A program made the position numbers and the translations under genes. The notes under the pieces are model-generated. The model saw nothing but the letters and a program-made list of their open reading frames with translations, made no database searches and was not told the origin of the DNA. From Flavihumibacter solisilvae (GTDB lineage: Bacteria > Bacteroidota > Bacteroidia > Chitinophagales > Chitinophagaceae), in assembly GCF_000814475.1 (NCBI RefSeq), contig NZ_JSVC01000010.1:1-64000 (forward strand): 64,000 nt of DNA, in the 5' to 3' direction. Numbering within the stretch: the first letter of the stretch is position 1; the number at the start of each line of letters is the position of its first letter. Positions 7,148 through 15,485 of this stretch are shown here, piece by piece.

Positions 7148-9949
7148 ATGAAAATAACCAGACTACTGCTGGTGCTTACAGCTATGCTGAGCACCTTTTC
7201 GCTGTTTGCCCAAACCACGATCACGGGCAAAATAACCGACAGTAAAACAGGCACTCCGCTGCAAGGTGCTTCAGTCAAAATCAAATCTGCCCGCACAGGA
7301 ACCACAACCAACGAAGCGGGAGTATTTTCAATAACTGCAAATCCATCGGACGTACTCGAAATAACAATGGTCGGTTATACGATACAGTCAGTGCCAGTGG
7401 GAAATGAAACCAACCTGAGTATTTCAATGGAACCTGCCATTACCGACCTTAGTGGCGTGGTGCTCGTGGGAACACGCAGGGCTGGCCGGGTCAAAACCGA
7501 AACGCCCGTTCCGGTTGATGTGGTAAACGTTGGACAGGTTTCACTGCCGACTGCAAGAATGGAGCTGACTTCAATAATCAATTATTCAGCTCCTTCCTTC
7601 AACTATAATAAACAGAGTGGCAGCGATGGTGCCGACCATATTGACCTTGCCACACTTCGTGGACTGGGTCCCGACCAGACATTGGTGCTGGTGAACGGAA
7701 AAAGGAGGCACCAGACCGCGTTCATTGCCGTATTCGGAACCCGTGGTCGCGGCAATTCGGGAACAGATCTCAGTGCACTTCCACTTGGCGCTGTTGACAG
7801 GGTGGAAATACTAAGGGATGGTGCTTCGGCTCAATATGGATCAGATGCCATAGCCGGGGTGATCAACCTGGTGCTGAAAAGAAATACCGGTGAGCTTACA
7901 GGAAATATTGGCTGGTCAGGGTATTATGATAAAAAATACAACCCGGCATTTGAACCGGAACTTGGTCAGTATGTGTACAACTCAAAACTTGATGGAAACG
8001 CATTCAATGCAAACCTCAATTACGGAGTGAATGTTGGCAAGCAGGGTGGCTTCATCAATTTCACCGGCAATTTTGTATCCTCAGGCAAAACATACCGGCA
8101 GGCGCTTGCAACGGATGAAACTGACAAAGACTGGCTTCCCACAAATGTGTACAGGCGTGCGCATGGAGACGGTTCGCTGGATGCGGGTGGCGGATTTTTT
8201 AACGCAGAACTGCCCTTCGCCAATAAAAAAACCAGCTTTTATGCCTTTGGCGGGTATAACCACAAATCATCAGATGCGTATGCCTTTACGCGGAACTGGT
8301 CTGCGCGGCCTGACAGGTTTCCGACTGATGCAAGCGGAAATATGATCGATGTTCCGGGGATAATCAAACAAACATCAGATGGCGAAGATTATTTTAACCC
8401 GCATATCCAGACGAAGATCAATGACGGATCTGTCGCAGCCGGCCTGAAGGGCAATATGGGATCATGGAACTGGGACCTGAGCAACTCCATCGGGTACAAC
8501 GACTTTCACTTTTATGGTGACAAAACATTCAATGCTTCTCTCGGTGCCGACCAAACGCATTTTGATGATGGCGGGTTCCGGTTCACCCAAAACACCGTTA
8601 ACCTCAACACAAGCCGGGAATTCAATACTGTGGCGAGTGGTCTCAACCTGGCGTTTGGTGCGGAGTTGAGAAATGAATGGTACAAGCTGAAAGCCGGTGA
8701 AGAAGCGTCTTATCGCAACTATGATCCTACGGGAGAAAAGGCAGGAGGCGCACAGGGCTTTCCCGGGTACCAGCCATCCGATGAAATAAAAACAGACCGC
8801 ACTGTCCTGGGAGTATATGCTGATGCAGAACTTGATGTTACCAGCAAGTGGCTTGTGGGAGCTGCAGCACGATTTGAAAACTACAATGATTTCGGGTCAA
8901 CCTTCAACTGGAAAGTTGTTACCCGTTATAAACTCAGCAATGCAGTGAACCTGCGCGGATCGTTCAGCACCGGGTTCAGGGCTCCATCACTTCAACAGAT
9001 CAATTTCTCCTCAACTTTCACCACTGTGCAGGGTGCAGATATCAAAGAGGTGAAAATTGCCCCGAACTACAGCCCGATTACGCGCGCTGCAGGAATCCCG
9101 GAACTGAAGCAGGAAAAATCAAAGAATGCAAGCCTGGGTTTCAGTGCCAAGTTGATAGATGGACTTACACTTACTGTTGATGGCTATTGGGTGGAAGTGA
9201 AGGATCGCGTGGTGTTGTCAGGACAGTTCAGTTCAGAAGACGAGGGCCTGGATCCAAGCCTGATCGAGGAAATGCAACGTCTTGATGTAAGCCTGGCCCA
9301 GTTCTTCGCAAACGCCGTGAATACAACCAACAAAGGCATAGACCTGGTACTGGAATACAACAAGGCATATGGCAAGAATAATTTGCGGTTGTTGTTAACC
9401 GGGAATATCCAGGACATGAGCATTGACAAGATCAATGTTCCGGAGAAATTAAGCGGTACGGCTGACCTGCGTGCAACTTTCCTTACGGAAAGGGAGCAGA
9501 AGTTTATCCTGGCCTCGGCGCCCAATTCCAAAGTTGCATTCAATGCAGAATACAACTGGGAGAAACTGGGAATCGGCACCCGGCTAACTTATTTCGGAAA
9601 GACGGTGATCTATGGATATGGCGACGGCACTGCAGAAGATTTTATTCCGCCGTTCGACCGGGGTGACCTCTATGCTTATGTGCCCGCAGATCTTGACTCC
9701 CATCCCGTAAAGGATGAATATTCCTACGATGGCAAACTGGTGTGGGATGTATATGCGTCATACAGGCTCACAAAGCAGGTTAGTCTTTATCTCGGTGCGG
9801 ACAATATCACCAATAATCATCCTGATCTTGGATTTGCACCGGGTGCGAAAGGCTGGGCATTTAATAATGAAACCGGCGGACCCTGGGATGCAGTACAGAT
9901 GGGTGCAAACGGGCTGCGCCTGTTCGCGAGAGTCGGATTCAGGTTTTAA
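7148..9949 (+). CDS. TonB-dependent outer-membrane receptor with CarboxypepD_reg domain
   Basis: 933 aa. Signal peptide MKITRLLLVLTAMLSTFSLFAQ, then a carboxypeptidase-regulatory-like beta-sandwich (about 24-105, ITGKITDSKTGTPLQGASV), a plug (about 115-245, VEILRDGASAQYGSDAIAGVINL) and a 22-strand barrel ending in the aromatic RLFARVGFRF. It lacks the longer SusC form and there is no SusD partner, so it is a siderophore/vitamin/small-ligand type rather than a glycan PUL receptor. It stands alone between divergent and convergent genes, so the substrate cannot be assigned from context. The nearby 9950-9975 inverted repeat may be its terminator. Confidence 0.9.
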   Translation: MKITRLLLVLTAMLSTFSLFAQTTITGKITDSKTGTPLQGASVKIKSARTGTTTNEAGVFSITANPSDVLEITMVGYTIQSVPVGNETNLSISMEPAITDLSGVVLVGTRRAGRVKTETPVPVDVVNVGQVSLPTARMELTSIINYSAPSFNYNKQSGSDGADHIDLATLRGLGPDQTLVLVNGKRRHQTAFIAVFGTRGRGNSGTDLSALPLGAVDRVEILRDGASAQYGSDAIAGVINLVLKRNTGELTGNIGWSGYYDKKYNPAFEPELGQYVYNSKLDGNAFNANLNYGVNVGKQGGFINFTGNFVSSGKTYRQALATDETDKDWLPTNVYRRAHGDGSLDAGGGFFNAELPFANKKTSFYAFGGYNHKSSDAYAFTRNWSARPDRFPTDASGNMIDVPGIIKQTSDGEDYFNPHIQTKINDGSVAAGLKGNMGSWNWDLSNSIGYNDFHFYGDKTFNASLGADQTHFDDGGFRFTQNTVNLNTSREFNTVASGLNLAFGAELRNEWYKLKAGEEASYRNYDPTGEKAGGAQGFPGYQPSDEIKTDRTVLGVYADAELDVTSKWLVGAAARFENYNDFGSTFNWKVVTRYKLSNAVNLRGSFSTGFRAPSLQQINFSSTFTTVQGADIKEVKIAPNYSPITRAAGIPELKQEKSKNASLGFSAKLIDGLTLTVDGYWVEVKDRVVLSGQFSSEDEGLDPSLIEEMQRLDVSLAQFFANAVNTTNKGIDLVLEYNKAYGKNNLRLLLTGNIQDMSIDKINVPEKLSGTADLRATFLTEREQKFILASAPNSKVAFNAEYNWEKLGIGTRLTYFGKTVIYGYGDGTAEDFIPPFDRGDLYAYVPADLDSHPVKDEYSYDGKLVWDVYASYRLTKQVSLYLGADNITNNHPDLGFAPGAKGWAFNNETGGPWDAVQMGANGLRLFARVGFRF

Positions 9950-9994
9950 TATCCCTTCGCTAAAGCTACGGGATACGAGGTCTGCCTACAGCGG

Positions 9995-11410
9995 TTAGCG
10001 AATTTCTTTCTTCCGGGTAAACCAGTAGATGGGTAGTCCTACAAGTGTGATCAGCACACCGAGCAGGGAATTGATAATCGGAATCTTACCCTGCTGGTAG
10101 TGAATGATATCCTGGCAAATCGTAATGACCAGGAAAATAAAGGTGAAAGCAACGAAGACAGCGGGTATGACAGGGTAGCCTGGAACTTTATAGGCCCTGG
10201 TCATACCCGCATATTTTTTTCTCAGAACAAAGAGTCCCAGTGCGCTCATGCCGTAAAAAAACCAGCTGACAAAAATGAGCATGTCGGTAAGCATATCAAA
10301 AGAGCCGCTGATGATCATGAGTGATGTCCAGACTGCATTCAGGATCAGAGCATTGCCGGGAGTCTGATGGCCGGGATGTACTTTTCCTGCCCATGCAAAC
10401 AGTTTGTTTTCCTGGCCCATTGCAAAAGTTACGCGGGAAGTGGACAACACGTTTGCGTTTACCGTGCCGAAAGTGGACAGTATCACCATAAGTGCGATCA
10501 GGCTGCCTCCTATCGCACCCCAGGTAACGGTAGCCGCATCGGCGGCAACGAACTTCGATACCGCCAATGTTGCCGGGGCAAGCGCATACAGGTAGGCTAC
10601 ATTCACCAGCACATAAATGATGATACAGGCAGACAAGCCGACAAGCAGGCTGCGCGGGATATTCTTTTGCGGGTTCCTGATTTCCCCTGCGATGAATGTG
10701 ATGTTATTCCAGCCATCGTAAGCCCAGAAGGCCCCGGACAATGCGGCAACATATGCACCGATCCAGGAAAGCGAAAGGGTATCACCGGCAGCTTCACCGA
10801 GATGACTGAATGATCCTTTGTCGTTTGAAAGGATTCCGCCGATCAGCAGGATAATCGCAACAGCCTTTAATGCAGTAAGGATCCTCTGGAGGGCACTGCC
10901 GGTACGGACACTGCGGTAGTTTACGAAGGTCAGCAACCAGATCAGGGCGATGGTCAGAACCTTTACACCGGCATTGGCGAGCGGAAAAACATAGCCTATA
11001 AATGGGATATATAACCGAAATGAAGTTTCCGTTCCAGTTGCGAAACGCGGAAGCTCGACAAAGTAGTTAGCGTATTCGGCGCATACATAGGCGATCGATG
11101 CATTACCCGCGGTATTGAAGACTGCAAAAGCTGCCCAGCCATATAAGAACGCAAATGCATTTCCATACATTTTCTGAAAAAACACATACTGGCCGCCGGT
11201 CTCCGGGAACAGTGATGCTACTTCCGCATTTGAAAGGGCACCAAATAAGGTTACGATGCCGGCGACCACCCATACAGAGAGCAGCAGGAAGGGACTTTGC
11301 AATTGCTGAAGCATCAGTGCAGGCTTCATGAAAATGCCTGACCCGATAACGCCGCCGATCACTATGGCCATCGCGGTTCGCCCGTTAAGCGTTCGTTGCA
11401 GGCTGCTCAT
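9995..11410 (-). CDS. APC-family amino acid permease
   Basis: 471 aa with about 12 membrane helices. The first helix carries the substrate-binding glycine motif (IVIGGVIGSGIFMKP, residues 16-30) of the amino acid-polyamine-organocation superfamily. The body resembles LAT/YfnA-type permeases (NAEVASLFPETGGQYVFFQ, FWAYDGWNNITFIAGEI). An inner-membrane transporter for an amino acid or amine is expected. It starts one base after the stop of the Rieske oxygenase, so the two are almost certainly co-transcribed and may handle the same compound; the substrate is not deducible. Confidence 0.88.
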   Translation of the reverse strand: MSSLQRTLNGRTAMAIVIGGVIGSGIFMKPALMLQQLQSPFLLLSVWVVAGIVTLFGALSNAEVASLFPETGGQYVFFQKMYGNAFAFLYGWAAFAVFNTAGNASIAYVCAEYANYFVELPRFATGTETSFRLYIPFIGYVFPLANAGVKVLTIALIWLLTFVNYRSVRTGSALQRILTALKAVAIILLIGGILSNDKGSFSHLGEAAGDTLSLSWIGAYVAALSGAFWAYDGWNNITFIAGEIRNPQKNIPRSLLVGLSACIIIYVLVNVAYLYALAPATLAVSKFVAADAATVTWGAIGGSLIALMVILSTFGTVNANVLSTSRVTFAMGQENKLFAWAGKVHPGHQTPGNALILNAVWTSLMIISGSFDMLTDMLIFVSWFFYGMSALGLFVLRKKYAGMTRAYKVPGYPVIPAVFVAFTFIFLVITICQDIIHYQQGKIPIINSLLGVLITLVGLPIYWFTRKKEIR

Positions 11411-11411
11411 G

Positions 11412-12491
11412 TTAACCGATGAATTCAGCGATCAGTGAATGAAAATGATGCGTTCCTTTTTCATGACGCACGGAATAACGGCCATGCGTATAAAATCTTG
11501 AGCGGATCCCTTTCTGGACATTCTGCACTACTTCTTCGTCTTCCAGTTCTACTGTATCCAGTCCGCTCCCAGCCCCTGTTTCCAGTTTAGTCGCATCATA
11601 CACAAAAGTGAGAAACGACACTTTGCATTCGCCCGGCGACAGTGGCTGAACAAGGTTGAAGGATAATCCCCACGGGTAGAAATTGAACATCATGTTGGGA
11701 AAGACCCAGTAATAATAGGCGGCAACATATTTCCCGAAATCAGGTGAAGATGCAGGAAGGTCAAAACAACTGTCGCCTTTTTTACCGATGCCAAGCTGGA
11801 GGCTGCTGTACCGGTAGATCTCCGTGCTGTATTCGCCGAAGTCAAGCACCGCGTTAAGACCTGAATGAACAAATGGAATATGAAATCCTTCGAGATAGTT
11901 TTCACAATATAATGCCCAGTTTGCCTTCACGTGATAATCGCGTGAGAGTTCGGGCCTGTATTCCAGTTTATCCAATGGTAGCCAGCCAACGCGATCGATC
12001 ATTTCCCGGAATACTTCTTCTGCAGGAATTTTTGGTGCCAGGGAACTGAACAGCAGCTTACCCCAGCTGAACAGAGGCAGTTGCTTCAGGTCATCATCTG
12101 CTGTAGGAAAATCAAGTACTTCCTTAAACTCGGGCATCGACTGAAACTTACCATCCAGCCTGAAGATGCGTCCATGGTATTTGCAGCGCAGCTGGTTTGC
12201 CTTACAAGGTTCATAGGCAATCAGGTTTCCGCGATGGGTGCACACATTGGAAAGGCAATGCAGCTGGTCTTCCCTGTCGCGCGTTAGCACAAGCGGCTCA
12301 TCAAGGTAGTGCTCGAGCATGGTTAAAGGAAAACAGTCGCCTTTTTCCTTTACAAGATCGGACGAGCCAACAAACTGCCAGCAGGGCGCAAATATTTTTT
12401 CTTTGGCAAGATTGAAATATACAGGATCGATGTAGAAATCGGTAGACAGGGTCTTTGCCTTTGCGATATCCGGATCGATGAAAAAACGCAT
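11412..12491 (-). CDS. Rieske-type non-heme iron oxygenase, alpha subunit (choline/carnitine/aromatic monooxygenase family)
   Basis: 359 aa. An N-terminal Rieske [2Fe-2S] domain (about 35-145) has the C-x-H ... C-x2-H ligands in CTHRGN and CKYHGR. The C-terminal catalytic domain has the mononuclear iron motif within ENYLEGFHIPFVH (two His plus a later acid). The family oxidises aromatic rings or demethylates/hydroxylates quaternary amines such as choline, betaine or carnitine, and needs a separate reductase. No reductase or beta subunit is adjacent. The linked amino acid permease favours an amino-acid-like or betaine-like substrate over an aromatic one, but this is inference. Confidence 0.82.
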   Translation of the reverse strand: MRFFIDPDIAKAKTLSTDFYIDPVYFNLAKEKIFAPCWQFVGSSDLVKEKGDCFPLTMLEHYLDEPLVLTRDREDQLHCLSNVCTHRGNLIAYEPCKANQLRCKYHGRIFRLDGKFQSMPEFKEVLDFPTADDDLKQLPLFSWGKLLFSSLAPKIPAEEVFREMIDRVGWLPLDKLEYRPELSRDYHVKANWALYCENYLEGFHIPFVHSGLNAVLDFGEYSTEIYRYSSLQLGIGKKGDSCFDLPASSPDFGKYVAAYYYWVFPNMMFNFYPWGLSFNLVQPLSPGECKVSFLTFVYDATKLETGAGSGLDTVELEDEEVVQNVQKGIRSRFYTHGRYSVRHEKGTHHFHSLIAEFIG

Positions 12492-12535
12492 GGAGACTGT
12501 GGTTTCACTAAAGATAATTCGATAAGTGAATAAGT

Positions 12536-13597
12536 CTAAAACAATTTCAGCTGTTTGCCGGGGATTGAGAAAGCAGAAGTATCCAGATCCCAGCGTTCTT
12601 CATTCAATTCGTAGATCTTGCTGAATTTTTTGAATTGCTGTTTTATCAAGTCCGCAACGGCACCTTCGCCCCGCATGCGCGTTCCGAACCTGCTGTCATT
12701 CACTTTTCCGCCATGGCCTTCTTCAATTCCATGCCATACTTTATCAGCCCTGTCGGGGAAAGTTTTGTAGAGCCAGTCATGGAACAACAACTTAACTGCA
12801 CCATTGAGGCGGATGAACGTGTATGCGGAAAATTTCGCTCCCGCCGCGGCACCGGCTTCGAGGATGGCGGGTAGTTCATGATCATTCAACCCGGGAATCA
12901 TGGGTCCGAGCATTATTCCTGCACGCACGCCTGCATCGCTCAGTTCCTTTATTATCCGCAACCTTTGCTGTGCAGTGGTGGTGCGTGGTTCCATCACCCT
13001 GCGTAAAGGCTCTTCGAGGCTTGTTACGGAAACGATCACGCTGGCGAGTTTCTTCTTACCCATTTGCGCGAGGAGATCGTTGTCTCGCAATACTGCCGCG
13101 TTTTTCGTGATGATGCCAATGGGCTGGTTGAATTCATTGCACACTTCCAGCAGGCGCCTGGTGATACGGAACCGTTGTTCCGCAGGCTGGTAGCAATCCG
13201 TATTGCCGCTGACGGAGATAGGCAGGCATTCCCACGATGGCTTCATCAGGAATTTGCGCAACAGTTCAGGTGCATTCTTTTTTACGATTACGTTCCGCTC
13301 GAAATCGAGGCCGGCACTATAACCCCAGTACTCATGCGAATTCCGGGCATAGCAATAGATACAGCCGTGTTCACAACCCTGGTAAGGGTTCATGCTGTAA
13401 AACATGCCTACATCCGGACTGTCAACTTTATTTACCAGGCTTTTTGCTTCCTGCTCTATGTAACGGGTAGATGGATCAGATTCTGTCCAGTCGTCAATAG
13501 CTTCGACATGTTGTTTCGCTGCGGAAAGCTTGTCGAATTTATTGGCGGGATTGATCTGTGAGCCGCGGCCTTTAATTGTGGTTGTATTGCGAGGCAT
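12536..13597 (-). CDS. Radical SAM protein, PA0069/COG1533 (SplB-like) family
   Basis: About 353 aa from the ATG at 13597 (MPRNTTTIKGRGSQINPANK); the frame is open to 13768 but that extension overlaps the upstream gene. The [4Fe-4S] motif CEHGCIYC at about residues 76-83 is the radical SAM CxxxCxxC. The GRGSQINPANKF N-terminus is diagnostic of the PA0069 subgroup of COG1533, a group annotated by similarity to spore photoproduct lyase (DNA repair photolyase), although substrates are mostly unknown. It lies 11 bp downstream of the 2H-like gene and shares its transcription unit. A role in nucleic-acid repair would suit the UmuDC genes across the intergenic region, but is unproven. Confidence 0.85.
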   Translation of the reverse strand: MPRNTTTIKGRGSQINPANKFDKLSAAKQHVEAIDDWTESDPSTRYIEQEAKSLVNKVDSPDVGMFYSMNPYQGCEHGCIYCYARNSHEYWGYSAGLDFERNVIVKKNAPELLRKFLMKPSWECLPISVSGNTDCYQPAEQRFRITRRLLEVCNEFNQPIGIITKNAAVLRDNDLLAQMGKKKLASVIVSVTSLEEPLRRVMEPRTTTAQQRLRIIKELSDAGVRAGIMLGPMIPGLNDHELPAILEAGAAAGAKFSAYTFIRLNGAVKLLFHDWLYKTFPDRADKVWHGIEEGHGGKVNDSRFGTRMRGEGAVADLIKQQFKKFSKIYELNEERWDLDTSAFSIPGKQLKLF

Positions 13598-13608
13598 GGG
13601 GAGTGATG

Positions 13609-14250
13609 TTATTGGAAGAGTGTGCCTTGTTTTATGCCGACGGGGAGATTGCGCATTTCGAATCGCCGGGCGATTTGCCAGGGCAACGTTGGATCTTTCC
13701 GCTTCAGCAACAGGCAGGCATCGGCAATGAATTGCGCCGTGAACTGGCGATGGGAATATTCTTTCCATCCCTTCTCAAATGCACCATGATTCAGTTTTGT
13801 TGCCAGGTAAAGCCGGTGTTCCGGTGAAAAAAATGCCGCATGTTCTTTATCCGGCCGTAACAGGTGCTGGATGGTTTTAAGATCATTGATATGCTGGCGG
13901 ATGAGATTTTTATTGGCAACCGGGATGAAGATGGAATGGGTGGGTTGTGCTTCAAAATCTTTCAGCTGCACAAGGAATGGGCACCACCCGGTTATCATTT
14001 CGCCAAGGGAAAACCTTAAACGTTCTTCCAGTAAAGCGCGTTGCCTGAATTTCACAAGGGGTAAGATGACTGATCCGGACGCCGGCGGCACCTTACAGAT
14101 TTCAGCGAACTGGGAGCGCACCCTTCTCACTTTTTCCTTTAAAGATTCCGGCACGGCAAGTACCAGCTGGTATTCGAACATTTCATACCCGGGCATTGTG
14201 GCAATGCCGGAATATGCCTTTACCTGGATTTCATTTGCTTTCACGCGCAT
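13609..14250 (-). CDS. Degenerate 2H-phosphoesterase-like protein (2'-5' RNA ligase fold), copy B
   Basis: 213 aa, no signal peptide. Two half-domains each resemble the 2'-5' RNA ligase/2H fold (FEYQLVLAVP ... VILPLVKF; THSIFIPVAN ... HRLYLATKL), but the paired HxT/S-x catalytic motifs are not intact; position one reads SGSVILPL. Length (about 200 aa) fits the family. It shares layout and short blocks with the next gene upstream (14265-14900), so the two look like diverged paralogues. It is probably a nucleic-acid or nucleotide-binding protein rather than an active phosphodiesterase. Family assignment is by pattern only; a domain-unknown protein is the fallback. Confidence 0.6.
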   Translation of the reverse strand: MRVKANEIQVKAYSGIATMPGYEMFEYQLVLAVPESLKEKVRRVRSQFAEICKVPPASGSVILPLVKFRQRALLEERLRFSLGEMITGWCPFLVQLKDFEAQPTHSIFIPVANKNLIRQHINDLKTIQHLLRPDKEHAAFFSPEHRLYLATKLNHGAFEKGWKEYSHRQFTAQFIADACLLLKRKDPTLPWQIARRFEMRNLPVGIKQGTLFQ

Positions 14251-14264
14251 AACGATTGAATTAA

Positions 14265-14900
14265 TTATACTGCAAACAATTTTGTGTTTTCAGCAGGCAG
14301 GAGTTTCAGCCGGCTTACCGTCTTATCAGAATTGACCCCGCTGTCGTTTTTGATCAGCAGCACTTCATTCACTTCCATTTCTGCCCGGAATGACCGGCCG
14401 GAGTAATCGAGCAGGATCTCCAGTTCCGTGCTTTTATTGATGTGATCGGCGATCGGAAGCCGCATGCTCTGGAAGAAACGAATGCCGGTGCAACCGTTAT
14501 CTTCCAATACCCCTGACAACATTTTCAGTCCATACATAAGCGGCCGGAAAGGCGTTGAGTCCTGTACCCGGACAAACAGCGGGAAACCGGGCATGCTACC
14601 GTAGTTATTAAGCAGTACCGGGAAGGATGCCGTCTGGCAGATCACATTCCGGAACCATTTCAATAACAGCTCTTCCATTTCTTCCTTTGCTTCAAACCTT
14701 GCCACTACAATTTCCGGCCGCGAGAAGCGGAATTCCTTTGTACCATAATAATTCCTGGCATATTCCGACTCTTCGGACCAGTTCCTGCAAACCTCGCCGG
14801 ATGGCTGAATAACCAACCTGTATTCCATTGCTGCTGCCCGCACACCCTGGTTATAATATCTATTAGCATTACTATCCGGAGAAGATTGCTGAATTGTCAT
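14265..14900 (-). CDS. Degenerate 2H-phosphoesterase-like protein, copy A (first gene of the leftward arm)
   Basis: 211 aa from the ATG at 14900; an internal ATG at 14828 (MEYRLVIQPSGE) is a plausible shorter start that aligns with the EYQLVLAVP block of copy B. The RPEIVVARF block sits where 2H enzymes carry their first PHxTLA motif, but Glu replaces the catalytic His. The second motif region (MRLPIADHI) is also degenerate. It ends 14 bp before copy B and begins 25 bp from the TTAGTAT palindrome that faces the umuD-like gene. The likely unit is copy A - copy B - radical SAM. Confidence 0.6.
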   Translation of the reverse strand: MTIQQSSPDSNANRYYNQGVRAAAMEYRLVIQPSGEVCRNWSEESEYARNYYGTKEFRFSRPEIVVARFEAKEEMEELLLKWFRNVICQTASFPVLLNNYGSMPGFPLFVRVQDSTPFRPLMYGLKMLSGVLEDNGCTGIRFFQSMRLPIADHINKSTELEILLDYSGRSFRAEMEVNEVLLIKNDSGVNSDKTVSRLKLLPAENTKLFAV

Positions 14901-14924
14901 ATGCCGCTTTTTTAACCAACTTAT

Positions 14925-14954
14925 TTAGTATAAAAATACTAACATTTTTAGTAT
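14925..14954. promoter_or_regulatory. TTAGTAT inverted repeat plus third half-site: candidate operator shared by the divergent arms
   Basis: TTAGTAT (14925-14931), AAAA, ATACTAA (14936-14942) form a perfect 7-4-7 palindrome, and a third TTAGTAT follows at 14948-14954. The cluster lies 25 bp from the leftward start and about 18 bp before a near-consensus -7 box (GACCTTTG, 14972-14979) for the rightward umuD-like gene. Position and symmetry suggest a repressor site covering both promoters. The repressor is not encoded here; no HTH protein is adjacent. Confidence 0.55.
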
Positions 14955-15031
14955 TTCAAAGAATTTTTATTGACCTTTGTCATACCAACCCACCCGACCT
15001 CGCAGCCCGCTCACTAACAAATTTTACCGAT

Positions 15032-15466
15032 ATGGATTTCGACAAAGTATATGCGCCTGTTTACAAAGGCACTAAAGATTTTGACCAGCACCAGGTCCGC
15101 ATGACGAATGCCACCGGCTTCGGTGCGTCGGCCGACGATTATGCCGAAAGGGGAATTGACCTCAATGAAGAGCTGGTCCGGAACAAGCCGGCAACCTTTT
15201 TCCTCCGGGTGACGGGAAACGCCATGACCGGCGCGGGAATCAATGATGGCGACATTGTAATCGTGGACAGGTCATTAAAAGTGCAGAGTGGCAAAATCGT
15301 CATCGCCGTTCTTGACGGTGAGATGCTGATCCGCCGGTACGAAAAGACCTTCAACCGGATGCGACTGCTTCCTGAAACGGAAAAGCTGGCACCAATTGAT
15401 ATTGACCCTGGCTGCGAAACCTTTGGAATCTGGGGGGTCGTTACCTATGTGATACATGGAGTCTGA
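15032..15466 (+). CDS. umuD: UmuD-like protein lacking the Ser/Lys self-cleavage dyad
   Basis: 144 aa from the ATG at 15032; the frame is open from a TTG at 14894, but that stretch crosses the operator and reads as non-coding. Residues 28-45 (TGFGASADDYAERGIDLN) align with the E. coli UmuD cleavage region, followed by the S24 fold. The catalytic serine (E. coli S60 in GDSM) is Ala64 (GNAM) and the catalytic lysine (K97) is Arg101 (DGEMLIRR), so RecA-stimulated self-cleavage should not occur. It lies 19 bp before an intact umuC. A family whose function does not need cleavage, or an S24 structural partner of polymerase V, is likely. It has no HTH domain, so it is not a LexA-type repressor. Confidence 0.85.
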   Translation: MDFDKVYAPVYKGTKDFDQHQVRMTNATGFGASADDYAERGIDLNEELVRNKPATFFLRVTGNAMTGAGINDGDIVIVDRSLKVQSGKIVIAVLDGEMLIRRYEKTFNRMRLLPETEKLAPIDIDPGCETFGIWGVVTYVIHGV

Positions 15467-15485
15467 AAAACAATAACCGGAAACT

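Noticed and set aside
9950-9975. TATCCC-N14-GGGATA inverted repeat as a terminator
   Set aside because: Only 6 bp of stem and no U-tract; too weak to call.
14925-14954. LexA box for the umuDC genes
   Set aside because: TTAGTAT does not resemble a known LexA motif and no LexA gene is here; described only as a palindrome.
14894-15031. TTG start of the umuD-like frame
   Set aside because: It would translate the operator region and adds a peptide with no match to UmuD; the ATG at 15032 fits.
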